Assembly (NCBI GenBank): GCA_965660355.1
Contig: CBFHZN010000004.1
Span: forward strand, 44,431-108,430
Source: CAJXVY01 sp965660355
GTDB taxonomy: Bacteria > Actinomycetota > Actinomycetes > Actinomycetales > Microbacteriaceae
Direction: 5' to 3'
Length of the DNA: 64,000 bases
A program made the position numbers and the translations under genes. The stretch's first letter is position 1. Every line of letters starts with the position of its first letter. Shown piece by piece: positions 16,394-25,253 of this stretch. The notes beneath the pieces are model-generated. The model had not been told where the DNA came from. It saw only the letters and a list, made by a program, of their open reading frames with translations, and ran no database searches.

Positions 16394-17062
16394 CTAATCG
16401 AATAGCTTTTGTTCCGATTCTGGATTTATTAACCCCGGATGGTTATTTCTAACTGAACCAACGGCTTTGTTGACTTCATAAAAACTCAATGACTTGGCAA
16501 TTTCATCAGACTGGCCAGATATTTCAGTCAGTAGATAATCTGAATCTTTCTCTGAATTCAGCCAGGAATCAATATCTTCAACCATCACAGGGTTTCGGTC
16601 ATGAATGTGTTCAATTTCTTTAGCGGCGCTTTTGGTGATGATGCTCACGCTGTATTGATCACTAAGAGAATTCGGTGGTTCGAAAACAGCTGCAAATAAC
16701 AACAATTTATCGGAGTGAATAAAATACGGAGTTTTAGCAGAACCTTCAGTCATCCATTCGAAATACCCACTTGCTGGAACTAAACCCCTGCGGGATTTAA
16801 GTGAGGCTTTGAAGCTGGGTTTTTCAGCGATAGTTTCAATTCGAGCGTTAATAAGTGGAGAACTTGGTGGTTTTATTGCCCAGGAGGGGATGATGCCCCA
16901 AGACGCAGCTATTAGTTCTTGAGAGGCAAGATTTACAACCATTGGTATTTGTTGGGTCGGAGCCAAATTGAAACTTGGCAAATTTCCCTCGAAGTTGTTT
17001 TTGATAGAAAGCTCTTCACTGAGCTGGTCACTGGTTTTTGAAACAACGAACCTGCCACACAT
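16394..17062 (-). CDS. SRAP-domain protein (HMCES/YedK-type abasic-site DNA crosslinker)
   Basis: 222-residue SOS-response-associated peptidase family protein. It begins MCGRFVVSK; the Cys2 exposed after methionine removal forms a thiazolidine link with abasic sites in single-stranded DNA. Further active-site features seen are NARIET (Asn/Arg/Glu, near 77), the SGYFEW segment near 100 and the histidine in EHIHDRNPVMV near 155. Length is normal. It lies on the minus strand just upstream of the LexA-controlled pair and three bases after dedA, with no obvious ribosome-binding site, so it may be co-transcribed with dedA rather than LexA-controlled. Confidence 0.92.
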   Translation of the reverse strand: MCGRFVVSKTSDQLSEELSIKNNFEGNLPSFNLAPTQQIPMVVNLASQELIAASWGIIPSWAIKPPSSPLINARIETIAEKPSFKASLKSRRGLVPASGYFEWMTEGSAKTPYFIHSDKLLLFAAVFEPPNSLSDQYSVSIITKSAAKEIEHIHDRNPVMVEDIDSWLNSEKDSDYLLTEISGQSDEIAKSLSFYEVNKAVGSVRNNHPGLINPESEQKLFD

Positions 17063-17064
17063 TT

Positions 17065-17700
17065 TTAGTCTGAGATCCTATTGCTGAATTTTTCCAGGAG
17101 TTTTTTAGCTATTGCGATTAGCCCAAGAGATGCAAGCAGGATGCCAACTGCAATCAGTGACCCAAATCTCAAGTTTTCACTTAGCAGTTCATAGCTCTCT
17201 CGAGCTAAGAAACCAACCCCAACATAGAGTGATGCCCAGATGGTGCAGGCTGCAAAGGTCCAGCTAATAAAAACCTTATAGGGCATTCTGGTGGCCCCGG
17301 CAACTGCTGGTACAACGCTGTGCAAAACAGGCAAAAACCTTGAAATAAACACAGCAACACCGCCGCGCCGAGCAACGAATTTCTCTGCCCTGTCCCACCG
17401 GCTTTGGCCAATTGCTTTACCCAATCTGGTGTTTCTAACCTTTGGCCCAAGCCAGTAGCCAATTGAGTAGCCTATGGTTTCACCAACTAGTGATCCAATC
17501 AACACCGCCATTAGTAACCATCCAAAGTCTCCCCAATCCAACACACCGGTTGAGGCCACCAAAACAACGGTGTCTCCGGGGATAACAAGGCCAAGCAGGA
17601 TAGTGGTCTCAAGCATGATTGCAAGACCGGCAAGTAGGTTTCGAATACCTGGATGCACGCCTTGAACGGCGTCTATAAACGCATCCACATATTCATTCAT
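17065..17700 (-). CDS. DedA family (VTT/SNARE-associated) membrane protein
   Basis: 211-residue inner-membrane protein of the DedA family, members of which flip undecaprenyl phosphate or phospholipids. Family text is visible in LVIPGDTVVLVAS, GSLVGETIGYSIGYWLG and FVARRGGVAVFISRFLPVLHSVVPAVAGATRMPYKVF, which includes the conserved re-entrant-loop arginine and proline. Five to six hydrophobic segments are seen. The SRAP gene follows three bases after its stop. Confidence 0.92.
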   Translation of the reverse strand: MNEYVDAFIDAVQGVHPGIRNLLAGLAIMLETTILLGLVIPGDTVVLVASTGVLDWGDFGWLLMAVLIGSLVGETIGYSIGYWLGPKVRNTRLGKAIGQSRWDRAEKFVARRGGVAVFISRFLPVLHSVVPAVAGATRMPYKVFISWTFAACTIWASLYVGVGFLARESYELLSENLRFGSLIAVGILLASLGLIAIAKKLLEKFSNRISD

Positions 17701-17795
17701 CTCTAAATTTTCTCACCTTCTGGGTATGCAAATTCTAGTTTTCAGATCAAACTCAAAATCGTTGTTCAACAAACACGTGGTTTTCACTGGTGGTA

Positions 17796-18575
17796 TCACA
17801 AAGAAGAGCTCAAAAGTTGAAGCCGCTTTCTGAATGATTTGAGTTTTTTAGTCTCTGCAACGTTTACACCTGGCCATTTTTTTACACCTCGCACACCCTG
17901 CAAACTAGATGCGCTCCAAACCTCGAGTCCCTCCAAGTCCTTTGGCTTGCAGTTTTCAGAGATGGTTTCAAATCCGGCCTGCTCGGCTAATTCAAATAAC
18001 TCTTGACGAGTTATCGATTCCAACCAGTCTGTTGACTCGTCTGGCCCGCACAATGTGTTTTCTCTCCACCACAAGATGCTGGAAAGTGCACCATCAGCGA
18101 TGTATCCCTCCTTATCAAGTAACACCGCCTCATCCGCACCGTGCAGGTTTGCTTTTCTTCGAAGTTGCTGGCACAGAGATAGATCTGGACCTTTCACCAG
18201 TGGTTTTTCTCTTGGGTCAGGTTCTGGGTAGGTCCAAAGGTCTAAAAACTCGGTGCGTTTAGGTGCCTCTCGAATTCGAAGAAAAAGTTTTTGACCCAAA
18301 GAGCTATTTTTTCTGAACTCTATTCTGGGAAACCATTCACCAGATTTTGGAATTGCTTCTCTAACAGCATCAAAAAAAGAGTCAAAGGTTTCATCATCGA
18401 TTGTTTGTTCTTGATTTACCCAGTTTTTAAACCTTGAAAAGTGTTTCTCAAGGGATCTAACCCGGCCATTATCAACCAACCAAGAGTCAGCGACAGTGAG
18501 AGCGGTTTTGTCTGTTTTGACAAAGTTGATAAGTTCTCCTGAGTCAAAGACTAGGAAATCACCTTCCACGCTCAC
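17796..18575 (-). CDS. pabC: Class IV aminotransferase, probable aminodeoxychorismate lyase
   Basis: 259-residue PLP-dependent fold-IV protein. It is likely the lyase that releases pyruvate from aminodeoxychorismate to give p-aminobenzoate, because it diverges from pabB 51 bases away. Features include SWLVDNGRVRSLEKHFSRF, GADEAVLLDKEGYIADGALSSILWWRENTL (the fold-IV E-x-x-x-x-N-type segment, here GALSSI), and TRQELFEL. The canonical catalytic Lys is less obvious than in E. coli PabC (candidate in VKGPDLSLCQQLRRKANLHGADE), so a different class IV reaction is possible. GTG start at 18575 behind GGAGGAA. Confidence 0.75.
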   Translation of the reverse strand: MSVEGDFLVFDSGELINFVKTDKTALTVADSWLVDNGRVRSLEKHFSRFKNWVNQEQTIDDETFDSFFDAVREAIPKSGEWFPRIEFRKNSSLGQKLFLRIREAPKRTEFLDLWTYPEPDPREKPLVKGPDLSLCQQLRRKANLHGADEAVLLDKEGYIADGALSSILWWRENTLCGPDESTDWLESITRQELFELAEQAGFETISENCKPKDLEGLEVWSASSLQGVRGVKKWPGVNVAETKKLKSFRKRLQLLSSSL

Positions 18576-18626
18576 AGTAGATTCCTCCGTTCCTGGTTCT
18601 AGACTACGAGGCTAGGGATAGAGAAA

Positions 18627-19916
18627 ATGCTATTTAAAGAGAAGTTATCAAACTGGTGGTACAACCCAGACGATGTTTACCTTTCTCTTTACGGTTCTTT
18701 ACCCAACAGCTTTTATTTTGATCGCTCTGAAAACCCTCAACCTTATTCAGTGATTGGCTCGGGCGAGGCTTTTGAATTTTCATCTTTCGAAGAACTGGAT
18801 TTGATTCCCTCTGATGATTTACAAGACCTTCCGTTTGAATTCAGACCAGGTGTGGTGGTGGCTTTGAACTATGAGATGGGACTTGCTCACATGGGCTTAG
18901 GGGAGGGCGGGGTCTCTCGAGGAATCAAAGTTGATCGAGCAATGGTTTTTGGTCATCAAGAAAGAGCGTGTTGGCTTATTGGTGATTTTTCAAACCAATG
19001 GGAATTTGATAATTGGAAGCATTCTGTGTTTCTGAGAATTGCCCTGACCGGTGGGGAGTCCCTAACCATGAATGGGGAGATTAGTTCTGAACTGAGCTCT
19101 CGTTTTTCTAAAAGCGATTATTTACAGGCGGTTGAGAACTGCAAAAAACAGATTGAGCTGGGGGAGAGTTATCAACTTTGCCTAACAACTCAGTTAAAAG
19201 GAAAATTAGATTCTGATCCAAAACTTGTTTTTTATAAATTGAAAAAAAATCACCCTGCCCCCTTTGCATCGTTTATCAATTTTGGGGATGTTCAACTAAT
19301 CTCAATTTCTCCTGAATTGTTCTTTTCATCCTCGGCGGGAGTTTTGAAATCATCTCCCATCAAGGGAACAAGACCCAGATCCAAAAACCACTCAGAGGAC
19401 AAGCAAATCAGTGATTCGCTTTTGAATAACGATAAAGAACGAGCTGAAAATCTGATGATTGTGGATTTGGTAAGAAATGATTTCAGTAAGGTTTCAGAAA
19501 TTGACTCGGTGGTTACCGAGAAATTATTTGAACTAAAAAGTTTTAGTAGTGTCCATCAGCTGGTTTCGACCGTTAGAGCCAAGCTCGGGAGCGGTATTTC
19601 TGTGGTGGAGGCTATCCAGAGCCTGTTTCCGGCAGGATCTATGACGGGAGCACCAAAGCACTCTGCAGTGAATTTTTTATCAGGAATAGAAAATGCACCA
19701 AGGGGTTTTTATTCTGGTGCGTTTGGATGGATTGCCAATAACGGGGATAGCGAATTGGCAATGACAATTAGAAGCATATTGATTGAAAATGACGAATGTT
19801 CAATCGGAGTCGGTGGCGGTATTACCTGGGGGAGTGAACCCGAGGCCGAATATCAAGAGATGCAATTAAAAGCAAAAGCTCTGGTTGAGACAATCCAGGG
19901 CGAAGTAAGTTGGTAA
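18627..19916 (+). CDS. pabB: Aminodeoxychorismate synthase component I
   Basis: 429-residue chorismate-binding enzyme. It aminates chorismate for folate synthesis and needs a PabA glutaminase, which is not encoded next to it. The C-terminal chorismate-binding domain (about 165-425) has SYQLCLTTQLKG, SPELFF, SPIKGTRPR (Lys as in PabB, PIKGT), NDKERAENLMIVDLVRNDFSKV, SVHQLVSTV, LFPAGSMTGAPK and GFYSGAFGW. The PIKGT motif with Lys matches aminodeoxychorismate synthase rather than anthranilate synthase. It diverges from pabC; leuS follows 29 bases later. Confidence 0.9.
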   Translation: MLFKEKLSNWWYNPDDVYLSLYGSLPNSFYFDRSENPQPYSVIGSGEAFEFSSFEELDLIPSDDLQDLPFEFRPGVVVALNYEMGLAHMGLGEGGVSRGIKVDRAMVFGHQERACWLIGDFSNQWEFDNWKHSVFLRIALTGGESLTMNGEISSELSSRFSKSDYLQAVENCKKQIELGESYQLCLTTQLKGKLDSDPKLVFYKLKKNHPAPFASFINFGDVQLISISPELFFSSSAGVLKSSPIKGTRPRSKNHSEDKQISDSLLNNDKERAENLMIVDLVRNDFSKVSEIDSVVTEKLFELKSFSSVHQLVSTVRAKLGSGISVVEAIQSLFPAGSMTGAPKHSAVNFLSGIENAPRGFYSGAFGWIANNGDSELAMTIRSILIENDECSIGVGGGITWGSEPEAEYQEMQLKAKALVETIQGEVSW

Positions 19917-19945
19917 CCTTTAGAGGTTGAACGGCAGAGGTTAGA

Positions 19946-22411
19946 TTGACCGAATCAGATTACGATTTTCAAGAAATACAGGCGAAGTGGTTGCCCTATT
20001 GGCAACAGCAGCAACCTTTTGATAGTGGTCAAGAGGATGATCCACGTCCTAAGAAGTACGTCCTGGACATGTTCCCCTATCCAAGTGGAGATTTGCACAT
20101 GGGTCACGCCGAGGCTTATGCGCTGGGTGATGTGGTCTCCAGATACTGGGTTCAAAGAGGTTTCAATGTTTTACACCCAATAGGTTGGGATGCCTTTGGG
20201 TTGCCAGCAGAAAACGCAGCCATCAAAAGAGGTCTAGATCCTCGTCAGTGGACCTATGACAACATCGACCAGCAGAAGAAGTCGATGGAAAACTATGCCT
20301 GCAGTTTTGACTGGAACAGGGTGTTGCGCACATGCGATCCGATTTATTACCGCTGGAATCAGTGGTTGTTTTTAGAGTTTTATAAAAAAGGTCTCGCTTA
20401 TCGTAAAAACTCAAATGTGAACTGGTGCCCCTCCTGCCAAACAGTTCTGGCGAATGAGCAGGTGGTTGCTGGATTATGCGAAAGATGCGACACAGAGGTC
20501 ACCAAAAAAGCCCTAACCCAGTGGTATTTCAAGGTGACCGACTATGCCGACAGATTGCTTGACGACCTTGACACTCTGGAGGGAAATTGGCCATCGAAAG
20601 TGCTGTCAATGCAGCGCAACTGGATTGGTCGAAGTTATGGAGCATCGGTCAAATTTGTGGTTGAAAACCGTGATGATCCGATTGAGGTTTTCACCACCAG
20701 GCCCGACACGCTATATGGAGCCACATTCATGGTGGTGGCAGCTGACAGCGAATTAGCCACAGAGTTAGCAGAAGAAGCTGATGAGCAGACAAAAAAAGAT
20801 TTTGCTAAGTATGTCGACACGGTCAAAAAAACCAGCGACATCGACAGGCTGTCAACCGATAGAGAGAAAACTGGAGTTTTCCTGGGGCGTTATGCGATTA
20901 ACCCGCTCAACGGTGAGCGTTTGCCTATGTGGGCAAGTGATTATGTGCTGGCGGATTATGGAACGGGTGCAATCATGGCCGTTCCCGCTCATGACGAACG
21001 AGACATGGAATTTGCGGTGAAGTTTGATTTACCCATCAGAACCGTTGTCGACACCGGCGAGAAGGATCCAGAAATCTCAAAGATTGCAACCGCAGGGGAT
21101 GGAAAGCTTGTCAACTCTGGACCTTTGGATGGCCTGAATAAAGACAAAGCAATAGCTAAAGCGATTGAGATTTTAGAGCAGCGCGGAACTGGTGAGAAAA
21201 CAAAGACCTTTAGGTTGCGAGATTGGTTGATTTCAAGGCAGCGTTACTGGGGAACCCCGATTCCAATCATTCACTGTGAAAAATGCGGGGAAGTACCAGT
21301 CGAACAGGATCAGTTGCCAGTTGAGCTTCCCGACAGTAATGGCCTGGACCTCTCACCAAAGGGAACATCTCCTCTGGGTGGAGCCGAGGATTGGGTGAAT
21401 GTGCAATGTCCAAGCTGTTTTGGCCCTGCTAAGCGCGACACCGACACAATGGACACCTTTGTAGATTCGAGCTGGTATTTCTTGCGCTTTTTCTCTCCCA
21501 ACAGCGAAGAATTTGCATTCGATCCCGATGGCGTCAAACAGTGGGGTGCGGTTGATCAATATGTGGGCGGGGTTACCCACGCCATTTTGCATCTGCTGTA
21601 TGCGAGGTTTTTCACCAAGGTGTTATTTGACATGGGAATGGTTGATTTTGAGGAACCATTCACTCGTTTACTTAACCAGGGAATGGTTTTGATGGATGGC
21701 TCCGCTATGAGTAAATCCAGAGGAAACCTTGTGAAATTAGGTGATCAACTAGAAAAGCACGGTGTTGATGCCATCAGGTTGGTGATGAGTTTTGCCGGAC
21801 CACCTGAGGATGACATTGATTGGAAGGATGTCTCCCCGCAGGCCTCCGCCAAATTCCTGGCGAGAGCTTGGAGGGTGGCGAAGGATGTTTCTGAGACAGA
21901 AACATCTGGAGACCCCGATAAGCAGGTCAGGGTTGCAACTCACAGCTTTCTTAGTGAACTAGAGACCAATATTGAAAACTTCAAGTTCAATGTGGCGGTT
22001 GCTAAAACCATGGAGTTAGTGAATGCACTCAGAAAGGCTATCGATTCGGGAAGCGGGGCTTCTAATCCTGCAGTTCGCGAGGGTGCTGAGGAGCTTGCTA
22101 AGGGGCTAAGTTTGTTTGCGCCTTATGTAGCTGAGGACATGTGGCATCTGCTTGGACATGAAACTCCGGTCTCTCTAGCTGGTTTTAGGCCAGTGGAGGA
22201 AGATCTCCTGGTGCAGGAAACTGTGGTTGCAGTTGCACAGGTGAACGGAAAGCTAAGGGACAAGTTTGAGGTCTCAGTTGATGTGACTGAAGATGAACTT
22301 GAGAAGTTGGCCACCGATAGTGAGAACGTGAAGCGGGCTATTGGGGATGGCGAGATAGTGAAAATTATCATCAAAGCCCCAAAGCTTATAAACATTGCAG
22401 TAAAAGGCTAG
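19946..22411 (+). CDS. leuS: Leucine-tRNA ligase
   Basis: 821-residue class I synthetase charging tRNA-Leu. The HIGH-type motif appears as DLHMGHAEA (near residue 50) and the KMSKS motif as SAMSKSRGN (near 590). The editing CP1 domain is present (VFTTRPDTLYGATFMVVA, then YGTGAIMAVPAHDERD). Zinc-binding cysteines are seen in NWCPSCQTVLANEQV and CEKCGEVP. TTG start at 19946 with AGAGG at 19936-19940. Length is normal for bacteria. It lies alone between pabB and the competence genes. Confidence 0.97.
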   Translation: MTESDYDFQEIQAKWLPYWQQQQPFDSGQEDDPRPKKYVLDMFPYPSGDLHMGHAEAYALGDVVSRYWVQRGFNVLHPIGWDAFGLPAENAAIKRGLDPRQWTYDNIDQQKKSMENYACSFDWNRVLRTCDPIYYRWNQWLFLEFYKKGLAYRKNSNVNWCPSCQTVLANEQVVAGLCERCDTEVTKKALTQWYFKVTDYADRLLDDLDTLEGNWPSKVLSMQRNWIGRSYGASVKFVVENRDDPIEVFTTRPDTLYGATFMVVAADSELATELAEEADEQTKKDFAKYVDTVKKTSDIDRLSTDREKTGVFLGRYAINPLNGERLPMWASDYVLADYGTGAIMAVPAHDERDMEFAVKFDLPIRTVVDTGEKDPEISKIATAGDGKLVNSGPLDGLNKDKAIAKAIEILEQRGTGEKTKTFRLRDWLISRQRYWGTPIPIIHCEKCGEVPVEQDQLPVELPDSNGLDLSPKGTSPLGGAEDWVNVQCPSCFGPAKRDTDTMDTFVDSSWYFLRFFSPNSEEFAFDPDGVKQWGAVDQYVGGVTHAILHLLYARFFTKVLFDMGMVDFEEPFTRLLNQGMVLMDGSAMSKSRGNLVKLGDQLEKHGVDAIRLVMSFAGPPEDDIDWKDVSPQASAKFLARAWRVAKDVSETETSGDPDKQVRVATHSFLSELETNIENFKFNVAVAKTMELVNALRKAIDSGSGASNPAVREGAEELAKGLSLFAPYVAEDMWHLLGHETPVSLAGFRPVEEDLLVQETVVAVAQVNGKLRDKFEVSVDVTEDELEKLATDSENVKRAIGDGEIVKIIIKAPKLINIAVKG

Positions 22412-22460
22412 GTCTTTCCACAACCTGGACTAAAACAAACGCTCAGGACCCGAAAGCATC

Positions 22461-22466
22461 TAGATT
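22461..22466 (+). promoter_or_regulatory. Possible -10 element of a leaderless comEA promoter
   Basis: TAGATT fits the actinobacterial -10 pattern TANNNT and ends seven bases before the comEA ATG, where transcription would start at or next to the start codon. No ribosome-binding site is seen before comEA, which fits a leaderless mRNA. The -35 region is not recognisable. Confidence 0.35.
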
Positions 22467-22473
22467 TCCAAGC

Positions 22474-23034
22474 ATGGAAATCCTTGATTGGATAAAGGAA
22501 AAACTAGGCTCAACTAGCAAGCTCACGATTGCCGTAATCGCTATTTTGGCGTTTTTGCTTATTTGGCTTATCTGGCCAAGAGCTGAAGCCGAGGAGGTCA
22601 GTTTTGAAGCCTCCGAGTCTGAGTCGATATCTAATTCAAAAATCAGTGTTCATCTCGTTGGAGAGGTAATAAATCCGGGCCTCTATCAATTACCGATTGG
22701 TAGCCGCGTTAGCGATGCGGTTGAAATGGCGGGCGGTGTTAGTGAAAATGCAAGTGCTGCAAGCATCAACCTTGCCAGGATATTGATTGATGGTGAGCAA
22801 ATCATTGTCAAAAGCGGTGAGCTTTATCAACAGGAAATGGATTCAAAAATCAGCATAAATGACGCAGGTGCTGACGAATTGGAACAACTAACCGGGGTTG
22901 GCCCCTCCATTGCCAACAAAATCATCGACCATCGAGAGAAAAACGGCCCTTTCAGGTCTATCGAAGAACTGACTGAAATCAGTGGCATTGGGCCAAAGAT
23001 GCTAGCGAACATAAAAGATCTGGTTCGGCTTTGA
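22474..23034 (+). CDS. comEA: ComEA-like DNA-binding competence protein
   Basis: 186-residue membrane-anchored protein that binds incoming double-stranded DNA for natural transformation. It has one N-terminal membrane helix (about residues 17-33), a SLBB-type domain (about 55-115, ISVHLVGEVINPGLYQLP) and a C-terminal helix-hairpin-helix pair (INDAGADELEQLTGVGPSIANKIIDHR and IEELTEISGIGPKMLANIK). The order matches Gram-positive ComEA. The stop overlaps comEC by four bases, so both are one unit, followed by holA. Confidence 0.93.
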   Translation: MEILDWIKEKLGSTSKLTIAVIAILAFLLIWLIWPRAEAEEVSFEASESESISNSKISVHLVGEVINPGLYQLPIGSRVSDAVEMAGGVSENASAASINLARILIDGEQIIVKSGELYQQEMDSKISINDAGADELEQLTGVGPSIANKIIDHREKNGPFRSIEELTEISGIGPKMLANIKDLVRL

Positions 23035-25253
23035 TTGCACTTGCCGCTGGCCTCTGGCTTGCCAGGCTGGGGGAATTGCTGTTATCCCCTCTGATTGGCG
23101 TCTTTGCCAGCTTGACGGTGATAGCACTTGTGTGGAAACAAGAACATAGATTAACCAAATTTGCAGCTGCGGTGATCTTTATCGCTTTGTCCAGTTCTTT
23201 TCTGCAGATTTGGAACGAGGGTTCAAGTGCTGAAACCTCAATGATTGAAAATCAGCTCACAATTGAGGGCGAGTTCACGGTGCAAAGTGACAGCTCACCA
23301 TTCGGTGAAGGGTTTCGAACTTGGATTGAGTTCACCGGCGAGAACTTCGAACCAACCCTGGGTTCGATTATTAGCGATGAGGGCGATTTCAGATGGGGTG
23401 AGACCTACGCTGCGACATTGGCTCTGGAGCCCAACTGGAGAGTTGGTAGGGGCAGTTTCATTGCAACTGCTTCTGTGGCTCCAGTACTAATTGAAAACCC
23501 CCGGTTTTTGCAAAAAACCATTGGCGCAATCAGGGAAAGTTTTTTGGGGTCAGTTGCAGGAGTTACCCCAGACAGCAAAGGCCTAGTTGCAGGTTTGGCT
23601 GTGGGAGAGAGAACACTTTTATCAGATGCAACCAGTGAAAATATGCGCAAGGTGGCCCTGACACACCTTGTCGCGGTCAGCGGAGCCAATTGCGCAATTG
23701 TCCTAGCAAGTGTTTATTTTGGCCTTGGTCTGCTTGGCGTGAAAAGAAGGCAGCGATTCATTGCAGCCTTGATTTCGCTAATTGTCTATGTGTTGGTTGT
23801 TGGCTTTGACCCCAGTGTTTTGCGAGCGGGTTTCATGGCCGCAACGGTGATAGCAGCCATGTGGCTTGGCAGAGGGGTTTCTCCAATGCGTGCTTTGGCT
23901 TTGTCGATGGTAATACTTTTGTGTTTTGACCCCTGGCTGGCCATTGATTTTGCCTTCTCACTCAGTGTTTTTTCAACCCTTGGTATTTTGGTTTTGGCCC
24001 CCGCTATATATGAACGCCTTTCAAAGCTTCCAAAACCACTGGCTGTCGGATTAGCTGTTAGTTTTTCTGCTCAGCTTTATTGCATACCAGTTATGTTGAT
24101 GCTCCAACCGGAGCTCCCCGTGTTTGGGGTTTTGGCGAACATTTTGGCGGAACCGATGGTTGCACCGGTCACGGTGTTGGGCATCACTGCGGTATTTCTA
24201 TCACCTTTTTTACCAGCAATCAGTTCACTTCTAACTTTCATTGCCAGTTTGGGAACTTGGTGGATAGCTCTGGTTGCCAATCGACTTGGAGAACTGCCAC
24301 AGGCGACGCTTCCTTGGCCAAACGATTTTCTTGGATTATCGCTTGCGGTTTTGATGGCTTTGGCAATCACCGCAACAGTTTTATCTGAGAGATACAGAAC
24401 TTTCGGATTAGCCATTAGTTCAATTTTGATTGCTGGTTCAGCAATTGGATTTTTAGATAAACAAATCAGGGTTGAGCAGTTTAGAAATCAACAGCCTGAG
24501 ATTGTCAATTGTGACGTGGGACAGGGAGATGCTCTTTTGATCTCCTCTGAGGGCCAGACAATGCTCATTGATGTCGGCAGAGACCCGCAACTTGTCAGTC
24601 GGTGCCTTAGTGATAACCAAATCAAGAAACTGGATCTATTAGTGCTCACCCATTTTGATTATGACCACGTTGGAGGTGTTACTGGGCTTGGGGGTGTTCA
24701 GGTGGAAAAAGTAATCATCTCTGGATTTAACGACACACGTGAGGCGGTTGGTGTGGTCGAAAGATTTTTCGGCACCAAAGCAACCACGCTCGAGGTTGGA
24801 TATCGAGGAATGACCGCTGATTTTGGAGGAGGTTTTTGGGAAATACTCTCCCCAAGTGCGAACGCCTCAGAATCCGAAAACGCCAACGATGCTTCAGTCG
24901 TGATGCTTTTGAGTCTTCCCAGAGTTCAAGTTTTAGCACTTGGGGACATAGGTCAATCAGCTCAACAGCGGATAATGAACCAGGGGGCGCAAGCCAGAAT
25001 CAGCGAGCAACAGCCTTTGGTATTAAAAATCAGCCATCATGGAAGTGCTGATCAGAGCATTGGTTTTCACAAGCTGATAAATCCTGAAATATCAATAATT
25101 TCAGTCGGTGAAAATAACTATGGTCACCCCGACCCCCAACTCATTGCCCAACTAAAGTCAATCGGAAGTAGGGTTTTGAGAACAGATGAAAGCGGAATGA
25201 TTGGAATCCAGAGCTATCCCGAGCTTTCAGTATTTGCCACGGGTAAACTCTGA
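23031..25253 (+). CDS. comEC: ComEC DNA-uptake channel protein
   Basis: 740-residue polytopic membrane protein that carries single-stranded DNA across the membrane. It contains the N-terminal OB-like DUF4131 region, the competence domain with LVAGLAVGERTLLSDAT and HLVAVSGANCAIVLA (about 185-225), and about ten membrane segments. The C-terminal metallo-beta-lactamase-like domain (about 485-735) has LVLTHFDYDHVGG and ISHHGSADQ. The MBL motif reads T-H-F-D-x-D-H, so metal ligands seem kept. TTG start at 23031 overlaps comEA; the stop overlaps holA by one base. Confidence 0.94.
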   Translation: MIALAAGLWLARLGELLLSPLIGVFASLTVIALVWKQEHRLTKFAAAVIFIALSSSFLQIWNEGSSAETSMIENQLTIEGEFTVQSDSSPFGEGFRTWIEFTGENFEPTLGSIISDEGDFRWGETYAATLALEPNWRVGRGSFIATASVAPVLIENPRFLQKTIGAIRESFLGSVAGVTPDSKGLVAGLAVGERTLLSDATSENMRKVALTHLVAVSGANCAIVLASVYFGLGLLGVKRRQRFIAALISLIVYVLVVGFDPSVLRAGFMAATVIAAMWLGRGVSPMRALALSMVILLCFDPWLAIDFAFSLSVFSTLGILVLAPAIYERLSKLPKPLAVGLAVSFSAQLYCIPVMLMLQPELPVFGVLANILAEPMVAPVTVLGITAVFLSPFLPAISSLLTFIASLGTWWIALVANRLGELPQATLPWPNDFLGLSLAVLMALAITATVLSERYRTFGLAISSILIAGSAIGFLDKQIRVEQFRNQQPEIVNCDVGQGDALLISSEGQTMLIDVGRDPQLVSRCLSDNQIKKLDLLVLTHFDYDHVGGVTGLGGVQVEKVIISGFNDTREAVGVVERFFGTKATTLEVGYRGMTADFGGGFWEILSPSANASESENANDASVVMLLSLPRVQVLALGDIGQSAQQRIMNQGAQARISEQQPLVLKISHHGSADQSIGFHKLINPEISIISVGENNYGHPDPQLIAQLKSIGSRVLRTDESGMIGIQSYPELSVFATGKL

